Shown here one piece after another: positions 58,501 to 64,000 of a stretch of 64,000 nt of DNA. This DNA is from Sipunculus nudus (taxonomy: Eukaryota; Annelida; Sipuncula; Golfingiida; Sipunculidae). The stretch covers positions 66,599,916 to 66,663,915 of the forward strand of contig CM049315.1 in assembly GCA_026874595.1 (NCBI GenBank). Reading direction: 5' to 3'. Both the position numbers and the translations under genes were made by a program. The notes under the pieces were generated by a model. The model searched no databases. It was not told the origin of the DNA and was given only the letters and a program-made list of their open reading frames with translations. The number at the start of each line of letters is the position of its first letter. The first letter of the stretch is position 1.

Positions 58501-58915
58501 CATCCATTTAATTACTGGACATCAGAAAGATGTGTAACGCAGCATGCATATGATTTAATAGTGATATACTCTCTGCCCATCTCTGTTAAATGCATCTGAT
58601 GACTAATGGACCAACACTGACACAAAATGGATGAAAGAGTTAAAAAGTAATAGCACGCTCTGTCCATAAAACCCATAAGCAAGTCAATTTTACCCTAGCC
58701 ACATGGGGATACTCCTGTACCACCTGTCAAGTATGAGTATGGCTTACCATAGCCCTGTAGGGGTATTTTTGGGCCACCTGACAAGTATGAGTAAGGCTCA
58801 CCATAGCCACGTAGGGATACTTCTGTACCACCTGTCGCATTTTACGGAACTCTTCTTCCAGGTTGTGAGCCCAGACATCTTGGATGCCGTATTCTGGGCC
58901 ACTGACAGACGGCAT
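43382..58915 (-). CDS. CNOT7: CCR4-NOT complex deadenylase subunit, CNOT7/CNOT8 type (six coding exons, joined)
   Basis: It removes poly(A) tails from mRNA as the CAF1/Pop2 nuclease of the CCR4-NOT complex, in the cytoplasm and P-bodies. The coding exons join in frame (114+194+162+178+78+198 nt) to a predicted 307 residues; human CNOT7 has 285. All five introns are GT-AG. The DEDD nuclease residues of the family are present: Asp39 and Glu41 (MDTEFPGVVARPIGEFR), Asp160 (FYDFGYLLKIL), His224 and Asp229 (SQHQAGSDSLLTG). NOT1-binding and BTG/TOB-facing surfaces sit in the same conserved fold. The extra length is a C-terminal Asn/Ser-rich tail. The start is the only Met before a well-conserved VWAHNLEEEFRKMRQV segment. 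CNOT7 and CNOT8 arose by vertebrate duplication, so this is probably the single pre-duplication ortholog. No break is seen. Confidence 0.95.
43659..43945 (-). mobile_element. H2-type 3' end fragment in intron 5
   Basis: The complement of CTTG at 43,659-43,662 is followed by the GACCCATGGGTC palindrome. It is then co-linear with 55,682-55,980 (TATAGGCCATGGTTGGTTGA, TTGTTGCAAATAATATTTTG, GTTGACAGTTCAGCAGTT). The 5' part is missing. Confidence 0.8.
44395..45024. mobile_element. Possible small inverted-repeat element in intron 5
   Basis: GTGACG ... GGTATTACCGGT (44,396-44,430) faces CCGGTAAC ... GGTATTAT ... CGTCAC (44,996-45,022) in inverted orientation. The match is short and imperfect, and no target duplication was found. 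Confidence 0.3.
45100..45420. other. CpG-bearing patch inside intron 5
   Basis: CpGs are much denser here than in the neighbouring intron (ACGCACG, ACGCGTG, CGGTCGAGG, GCGTTCGCGC, CCGCGTAC). On the plus strand AAAATGGCCGGTCGAG is followed at once by GTAAGC (about 45,182-45,203), which looks like a start codon and a splice donor. No following exon was identified, so this could be an internal promoter or chance. Confidence 0.3.
46370..46514 (-). mobile_element. H4 fragment in intron 5
   Basis: Matches 5,690-5,828 (TTTTCAAGTATATGTGTGACATG, AACTGAGTATAAGCACCA, CTGGCATGGATGCACACAACATAAAA). It is cut at 46,514/46,515 by an H2 terminus. Confidence 0.75.
46515..46600 (-). mobile_element. H2 3' terminus in intron 5
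   Basis: The complement of CTTG at 46,515-46,518, then TGACCAATGGGTCA (a one-base variant of the family palindrome) and the ACTCAGCTGA arm. The body to the right is not recognisable. Confidence 0.65.
47870..48840 (-). repeat. Tandem array of about 145 bp with AAGGTCAAGGTCA boxes
   Basis: The landmark ACCTTGAAGATGAAGGTCAA or a variant recurs near 47,884, 48,027, 48,170, 48,310, 48,459, 48,604 and 48,750. Each unit also has a CAAAAGTTAT ... GTTCACAA block. The TCAAGGTCA inside is the extended half-site bound by ERR and NR5A nuclear receptors. Confidence 0.85.
48916..48946. repeat. Poly-G tract
   Basis: Almost unbroken run of G. A second G-run is at 49,331-49,350, next to the donor of exon 5. 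Confidence 0.9.
49362..49439 (-). CDS. CNOT7: CNOT7-like coding exon 5
   Basis: 78 nt, 26 codons, VDRIGSQHQAGSDSLLTG to FFKMRE, holding the last catalytic His and Asp. Acceptor TTTCTTTCAG, donor GTGAGT. A Helitron-like 5' end lies only about 50 bp past its donor. Confidence 0.95.
49624..50000 (-). mobile_element. H2 fragment in intron 4
   Basis: One decayed H2 monomer in reverse orientation: GGTGGCACCAC near 49,668, ATTATTCTGGGGGATACTTA near 49,786, CTAGGTCCAGCGGTTACGAT near 49,904. An AGTCAGCTGAGCT arm borders it on the left. Confidence 0.65.
50010..51230. other. Intron 4 sequence, nothing further recognised
   Basis: A plus-strand frame of 136 codons at 50,130-50,540 has no domain, no repeat copies and no coding-like composition. 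I leave it as intron. Confidence 0.5.
51233..51410 (-). CDS. CNOT7: CNOT7-like coding exon 4
   Basis: 178 nt coding FYDFGYLLKILTGVN through LKGGLQEVGDQLE. Asp160 of the active site is here. Acceptor TTTGTAG, donor GTAAGT. Confidence 0.95.
52120..52860 (+). pseudogene. Unrecognised open frame inside the hAT-like element, possible SWIM zinc finger
   Basis: One reading frame of about 247 codons, interrupted only by TAG at 52,375-52,377. It contains CTCNQDLPGSNGNKNVCRHV, which fits the CxC-x(n)-CxH pattern of SWIM zinc fingers found in some transposases and in host proteins. Another Cys cluster (CSICTETSAGC) precedes it. I do not recognise the protein. It may be transposon-coded or a captured gene piece. 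Confidence 0.3.
53069..53896. mobile_element. Nested inverted-repeat element (hAT-like MITE)
   Basis: CAGGGTATGAAATTT at the left and AAATTTCAAACCCTG at the right are inverted copies with one mismatch. CAAGT flanks both ends (53,064-53,068 and 53,897-53,901), consistent with a target duplication. No coding frame. Confidence 0.7.
54347..54508 (-). CDS. CNOT7: CNOT7-like coding exon 3
   Basis: 162 nt coding EDMYAQDSIDLLQNSGIM through VKWLSFH. Acceptor TATTTTACAG, donor GTAAGA. Its acceptor and first eight bases are the seed of a roughly 53-bp minisatellite in the preceding intron. Confidence 0.95.
54509..55118. repeat. Minisatellite of about 53 bp, 11 units, seeded at the exon 3 acceptor
   Basis: On the minus strand each unit reads roughly GGCAACCACAGTATACTCAA then TAGGGATGTGTATTTTACAG then GGAGGACAAAAA. 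The segment TTTTACAG|GGAGGACA is identical to the real 3' splice site and first exon bases of exon 3 (54,501-54,516). Units start near 54,559, 54,617, 54,671, 54,720, 54,768, 54,826, 54,883, 54,934, 54,987, 55,040 and 55,095. Some have C-runs in place of the CTCC. Confidence 0.9.
55682..56311 (-). mobile_element. Complete short H2-type element (630 bp) in intron 2
   Basis: The 3' end is the complement of CTTG at 55,682-55,685 with TGACCCATGGGTCC and the GCTCAGCTGAA arm. The 5' end at 56,298-56,311 is AGCTCAGCTGACA (minus strand) next to a GACAGACAGACAGACGG run. It has no tandem array. Confidence 0.8.
56440..56886 (+). pseudogene. LINE (non-LTR retrotransposon) 3' end fragment
   Basis: The frame, with stops, gives TEMWKMNESDINIMNTFQRA, then DGWIGHVLRYK, LTWTPEVKRKRGRPRTTWRH and VANDRDEWQKLFSRL. 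These are the closing motifs of many invertebrate LINE ORF2 proteins. It ends in an AAGTAAGTAAGTAAAG tail at 56,871-56,886, the simple-repeat 3' end typical of such elements. Confidence 0.85.
56890..57833. other. Intron 2 sequence, nothing further recognised
   Basis: Short open frames on both strands near 57,000-57,540 overlap one another and show no domain. Confidence 0.45.
57840..58033 (-). CDS. CNOT7: CNOT7-like coding exon 2
   Basis: 194 nt, entering in phase 0 and leaving with two bases of a Thr codon. It carries catalytic DTE and QYQLLRCNVDLLKIIQVG. Acceptor TTCTTTACAG, donor GTGAGT. Confidence 0.95.
58690..58834 (-). repeat. Minisatellite, three 54-bp units spanning the exon 1 donor
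   Basis: The unit GTGGTACAGAAGTATCCCTA...GGCTATG|GTGAGC...ACTTGTCAG occurs once as exon 1 end plus donor and twice more in the intron. The matching exon ends fall at 58,802, 58,748 and 58,694, exactly 54 bp apart. The second copy keeps a good donor (ATG|GTAAGC); the third reads AGG|GTAAAA. Confidence 0.9.
58802..58915 (-). CDS. CNOT7: CNOT7-like coding exon 1
   Basis: 38 codons from ATG to ...PYVAM, ending at donor GTGAGC (58,801-58,796). An acceptor-like TTTATTTCAG ends at 59,004, so the exon probably starts at 59,003 with about 88 nt of 5' UTR, and at least one non-coding exon lies further upstream. The last 30 bases of the exon are repeated twice in the intron (see the minisatellite entry). 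Confidence 0.9.
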
Positions 58916-59003
58916 CCCACTACCTCATGTCACCTTCTGTATGAACGGATGATTAATTCCCCACACACTGGGGCACAAAGTACTCTATATGCTTCACTTT
59001 GAT

Positions 59004-62000
59004 CTGAAATAAATATACTAACTGGTTATGATTTAAATAAGTCTGTATTTTTACTAACAATGTAAAAGACTCCACTTTGTTAGACCTGGTTATGATTTGG
59101 ATGAAACAGTAAAAACTCGCACACTGAAAGTGCGTGTACAGCCTGTTTAATTAATGTGGATAATTTGCTTTGCAAAAATATAAATTTACAAATACAGTTG
59201 ATCCCATGTAATGGAATATTGTATTTGTCAACTAATAATATTCATTTAAGCGAGCTATTAAAAAAAACGGGTGTAAATCTTCAAGGTTGTAGCCATCCCT
59301 ATGATACTATGAATGGCTATCAGATGGCTTGTGTGCATTTCAGTACTATTCAGAGCTTTCTGATTTGTCTGTTTTGGAATTTTTCTTTTAATGATGTTTC
59401 TCCACCAGAGTTTGTTTCTACTCAATACCACCAAGTACGATTCTGCACAGTGTGAATATCTGGCTGCATACCAATCACATGATTGTGTAAAAGGCCAATA
59501 AAGTGAAAGGTCACAGGAGGCCAGCAAAATACAGATTCATGCTTGGAATTAATTATACTGTTTTCCATATTAATTTTATTATGAATTATAAAAAATTTAC
59601 AGTTTGACCTTATATGTAATGCTTTTAAATCAAAGACAAGGTTTACAGCATATCCCGTGTTTATAATGCAACATACCCAATGACAGTTTGTCTGGAGAGC
59701 ATGTGTGGTGTTAACGTGGTAAACACACATTTAATCAAGCATTTAATCAAGGATGTAAATCATTTGACCCAGTGGGGCCTGTCATATATAAGGGTAATTA
59801 CAAGAAAGAGTGGTCAGTGGTCCATGAGGTAACCCCTTTAATGCCTGTAGGGCAAGCTATATCACAGGTAAATTAGCTCAACAGGCGGATATTAGCCCAT
59901 GAGATCGTTGTCGCACATGAATATGTGGGATTGTTGTGCATGATTGATGGATCATACTATACAAATAATCGATACATTTATCAGATATTCATAAAACAGA
60001 GAATTTTATTAAGAAAAATATGAAATGGTTTCGGTTTTCATTATTTTATACAATTAAATGGGATATACAATTAAGCAGGACTGACCGTGCTTCACTCTCT
60101 GATTCACATTAAATTGGAGAAAAATACAGAATTAAATTCTCTTTACATACCATAAGAAAAACATAAGACCAATTTTAATGAGGATTGTTTGAAAGACTCT
60201 GTGGAATGCATAAAGTAAACATAAGAATTTGGAAACAAATGACTGGTCACTTAACAGTATAAGATATATTATTGCAATATTTTTTACAAAGTACAGGTAC
60301 ATAAACAGATCTGTGAGGGCCAGGTAGATGGTACAGAAGGTAATTAATTTAGTTTAATGTTATGTGACTATTCAAAAGAAATTACATGGCAGATGATTCC
60401 AAAACCCTCATTTTTATGAAGTCAATGTGAAACATAACAATTTGGTAAGATATCTGGTTATAGAAAACAAAATACCATTTACACGTTCTACCCAAACATA
60501 TTTAGGACTTAATTTAGTGCATCACATGATAAATTTGTATCATTACATTTTTTCCCTTTTAAAATGGACTGCTACATGTAGTGATCAGCCATATCAAGAT
60601 GTATATAATATATATCTGGTATATGGAGAAGGAATAAACAGTTCAAGGATTGCAAATCTGTACTGCAGTACACAGCATCTTGCAAATAACCAGTCTGGTT
60701 TAAATTTTTTCTAAAATTCCACAATCCATACCATATCAGATCTTTTAAATTATACTGTTAGTCCTTGACACGTGTCTGGAGGACAGCTATCTATCATCTG
60801 TCCTGACTGTCCAACACACTTTATTATCAGGACAAAGTAACCAATATTATTAATCAAAATGCACATAGGCATGAATTAGGTTATGGTATCTGCGAGTGTG
60901 TGAATGTATGTGGAGTGAATATTGAGTGTGTGAGACTATCTAAAAGTCAAATCGGCGATAGAGCCAGTCACAGGTCTCCGAAAATCTGGCCCAAACTGGC
61001 TTCCTCAGCAACAACAAAGTTTGACAGACTGAGTTGGTTTTACAGTTAGATATTTAAGGTGAAAGCAGAAGACTGATAGAGTTGAAGATCGTAATGAGAG
61101 AGGTGGAGGAAGCTGGAGAACCCAGAGAGAACCACTGACCTTTGACAGGCCACTACATCCAATCTCATGGCAGCACCTTGGAGTGTGCAAGTATATGTAC
61201 CATTTGCAAGGTTTCATTTGTCTGGCTGATAAAACCAAAATGATAGTACACATCTTTTATTTAACCAATCAGATGACAGGCTTTGGTAATTAGACCGGAA
61301 TACTAAACACTGCATCATCACTGATCCTGTTTGTTGATGCACCAGTCATGATATTTTTTTTAATTATTTGATTTAATTAAAATGCCAGAGATCACATTGC
61401 TCCTTAAGTTTATATTAAATGTCAGAGATGTCAAACTAAAAAAAAATAATTCTTTCAATATGCTGATTATGTCGTCAGCTCCTCACTGATACTACTTCAG
61501 CACACTGTGACATGGTAAACACATAGGGAGTTTCAAATAAAAAATGAAATGCTTTAAAAGGAGGATACATCACTCAGGTGTTTTATTTTTCTTTATCATA
61601 AAATATCAGAAAAGGGAACTGGGGGAAAATCACGCTTGTGAATCTATGAAATGGATGGTGAATATGTGAAATTGTTACATTTCAGGCACAAAATAGTTCA
61701 TTATCAAATATTCATGGTGATGCTCCATTCCAAGACGGTATGTCCCCTTTCGTCTCGAATATTAAAGTACCGTTTTCATTAAAATCTTGACATCAGAAAA
61801 TAAGTTATTTACAGAGGGCAAATATTCAGCTTTATTTTACCCTCTCCCTCTAGTGTCACTGAATATCATAAAATTATGAGTTCAAATTTGGTTCTGAACA
61901 AAGTTTACATCACTGTCATCAGCGAACTGTTCTCTCTCCGCTGCGACAGATAAAAATAAAATTTTGGTAATTGATCGTGTTGGTAGTACTACAATTTAAA

Positions 62001-62650
62001 GCCTGCTTTACAGTTTACACTCTTTGTGGGTAAACTATTATTTTGTTAGTTGTCCTTGACCCGGGCCAAAGTGTCAACAATCTTAAATCTGGAACAGAGT
62101 GAAACGACAAGCTTTTGGCCACTGGGGCCGTATTCGGTAAACAGCTTTTCGTGGTCATCATAATATTCCAGCATTTGTAAGCCTTGCAGGCTAATAACTA
62201 AGTGTACAAGTAAAACATAACATTTTTAAATCAATCACTGAAATAATTTTTCGGCCACGCACGATTTAAATAAAAAAATATGATGGAAAATGCACACTGC
62301 ATGTTCGCTAACTCAAGTCATAAAATGGGAGGACACACAATAAGTTCCCACAGCGGTGCCTTTTTGCTGGGCTGCTTAAGCTAAATAGCAAGTCTGGACT
62401 GCCAACCTGCTCTCGAAGAACTTGTCTTCGACCAAACTATCAGCCACAGTCGTCAGTGCAAGAAAGCTGTTGGAAGTTTTCGAACGTTTTCTCTCTTTGT
62501 GCCCCACATCTCATCCAACAGAGCTATGGCGGAAGTCAAGATTTAAGGCCTGATGGGAAGGTTTGCACCCGACAGCGTACTAATTCTGTTAACTATACGA
62601 AAGATTCAGAGAATTATCGGAGATTTAATATGCCACGTTCTTTCTAACAG
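59004..62650. other. Upstream region of the CNOT7-like gene, no gene recognised
   Basis: AT-rich sequence without domain-bearing frames or clear transposons. A non-coding first exon and promoter of the CNOT7-like gene should lie here or beyond. The more CpG-bearing stretch 62,080-62,720 is the best candidate, but no donor site could be assigned. Confidence 0.35.
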
Positions 62651-62656
62651 TTCTAA

Positions 62657-62718
62657 TTAGCCGCCGACGCGACGGCGACGTGTTTCTGTTGCGTCGCCGG
62701 CCCACCAAAGGGCTAACT
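62657..62718. other. CpG-rich palindromic hairpin
   Basis: CGGCGACG-tgtttctgttg-CGTCGCCG is a perfect 8-bp stem, within a wider frame TTAGCC ... GGCTAA. Isolated in otherwise AT-rich DNA. Function unknown; it may be a transposon terminus. Confidence 0.5.
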
Positions 62719-62719
62719 G

Positions 62720-63470
62720 GGGTTTCAACACGATACGATCTGTTACTCTTAGAAAGGAAATTAAATAAAAACATTTCCTATGGTTTTAACATACGAATGT
62801 TTACATTATGTAGTAAGTCGAAAGACCTATATAGTAAAAAATAACCATTCTAGAAGCATGAATCACCTGTAACATCAACAACTGATTTATTTGTCCAGAG
62901 GGAATTGAAGCATTAACAGCCCGGCAGACATCATGCATTCGGTGGCAGTCCTGTATAATGCTTTAGGCCTGTGTACTATTATGTTAATATTTCACTTCCT
63001 TGGTGCAAAATAGTGATGAAATGTTTTTCAGTGGTCAAATATACAATACACATAGAAGTACTGAACATAAAAAATTGATATATATGTTAAATCGCACAGC
63101 TGTGTATGGAGTGTTATAATCACAGTTAACTGCAGGGGCAATCTATGGACTCCACATTGCGTCAGTCACAAAAAAAGGCAATTGAGGAGTCCATTCTTAC
63201 GGGCTAGGTTCCAGTTTGCGGATAGCTGATGAGATGGCATGATAAAGAATATAAACATTTGAAACACAAATTAATGAGTGATATTTCATTCATTTAGTAC
63301 TAACTTAATTATCGAGATAACCTAGATTAAAATTTATTATTAAAACTGATATTTTGTTCTTTTTCTATTGAATGTATAAATGAATATATACACAAAGTAT
63401 GAATGTGCGTGTGTGATCCAGAAATTCAAGAACAGGGGGCACTAATACTGGGTTGGCGGTTGACTGGTAT
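62720..63470. other. AT-rich sequence, no gene recognised
   Basis: No repeat, RNA gene or domain-bearing frame seen. Confidence 0.4.
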
Positions 63471-63568
63471 AATGAAAGTTCCTAAATTGTGCATTTCATG
63501 TTTGGTTTTGTAAATTCATTCATATATTGTGCCTACATGATGTATTATAATTATGTAATATTATATTG

Positions 63569-63569
63569 C

Positions 63570-63610
<41 letters not shown>
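63569..63610. repeat. (TA)n microsatellite
   Basis: Pure TA dinucleotides between the arms of the MITE-like element. Confidence 0.95.
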
Positions 63611-63614
<4 letters not shown>

Positions 63615-63785
63615 TTATACTATGTGTATATATGGTTAGCTTGATTTCATAATGTACTACGTACAGTACTGTTTTGTGAGTTCAGCTTACCAGCTGGCTC
63701 ACTCCTCCGGTTTATTATAAATGCTCCCCTGCACGGTAGAGATCTTTCACTGTGATGTATTGAACCTTAATGTATTATTACATTG

Positions 63786-63788
<3 letters not shown>

Positions 63789-63849
<61 letters not shown>

Positions 63850-63860
63850 AGTGTGTGTGT
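63789..63860. repeat. (AT)n(GT)n compound microsatellite
   Basis: About 17 AT units pass into about 15 GT units with one GA break, next to the right arm. Confidence 0.95.
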
Positions 63861-63902
63861 ATGAATTTACAAAACCAAACATTGAATGCACAATTTAAGA
63901 AC

Positions 63903-63906
<4 letters not shown>

Positions 63907-63942
<36 letters not shown>
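63907..63942. repeat. (AT)n microsatellite at the outer edge of the right arm
   Basis: Pure AT dinucleotides directly after the right arm. Confidence 0.95.
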
Positions 63943-63948
<6 letters not shown>

Positions 63949-64000
63949 TATTGAGTAACATGGTTCAGTCTATGAAAAATGTTTTTTTTTTAATTTTTTT

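Larger units (their letters stand above)
63472..63908. mobile_element. MITE-like element with 48-bp inverted arms
   Basis: Left arm 63,472-63,519 (ATGAAAGTTCCTAAATTGTG ... GTAAATTCAT) and right arm 63,861-63,908 are reverse complements with two mismatches by eye. The centre holds two AT-rich microsatellites. No coding frame. Confidence 0.75.

Noticed and set aside
59860-59930. tRNA-like A box (TAGCTCAACAGG)
   Set aside because: No B box, no acceptor stem and no cloverleaf could be formed from the flanks.

Overview
This is animal genomic DNA: AT-rich, with a spliced gene using canonical GT-AG introns and many transposons. It is probably from a marine lophotrochozoan. A bivalve or other mollusc is my guess, because tandem-repeat-bearing Helitron-like elements and AAGGTCA-type repeats are common there, but nothing here proves it.

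Only one host gene is convincing. A CCR4-NOT deadenylase subunit (CNOT7/CNOT8, CAF1/Pop2 family) lies on the minus strand in six coding exons from 58,915 down to 43,382. Its exons join in frame into a predicted 307-residue protein with all catalytic residues present. Introns carry short Helitron-like elements, a nested pair of hAT-like elements, a LINE tail, and two minisatellites that grew out of splice junctions of this gene. The 6 kb below the stop codon (37,190-43,381) is unique sequence and may hold a long 3' UTR.

The left 37 kb is a transposon graveyard. Four families of non-autonomous Helitron-like (Helentron/HINE-type) elements, named here H1 to H4, share one plan: a 5' hairpin arm, often a CCGT-rich stretch, usually tandem monomers, an inverted copy of the 5' arm near the 3' end, a terminal hairpin, then CTAG or CTTG followed by T. 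H1 is at 1,163-2,520. H2 copies are at 2,837-4,745 and 6,866-10,671, with shorter ones elsewhere. H3 copies are at 9,201-10,491, 30,804-31,770 and 33,655-34,832. H4 copies are at about 5,660-12,182, 30,611-33,481 and 33,482-37,080. They are nested inside one another. H2, H3 and H4 all carry the palindrome GGTGGCGCCACC although the sequence around it is unrelated.

Between about 12,420 and 25,573 lies a different, large element with inverted arms of about 785 bp. It holds a broken minus-strand gene for a transposase-like protein with two zinc-binding motifs, an RNase H-like region and an XPG-like nuclease tail, preceded by a hydrophobic segment and a 2A peptide (DVETNPGP). TGACGTCA sites cluster in both arms and upstream of the gene. 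A Gypsy LTR retrotransposon (18,558-24,085, with TSD TTCAC and 142-bp LTRs) has inserted into it. A second, badly decayed Gypsy-type pol lies at 26,270-29,740. The right end of the window is mostly featureless upstream sequence, closing with AT/GT microsatellites inside a small inverted-repeat element.
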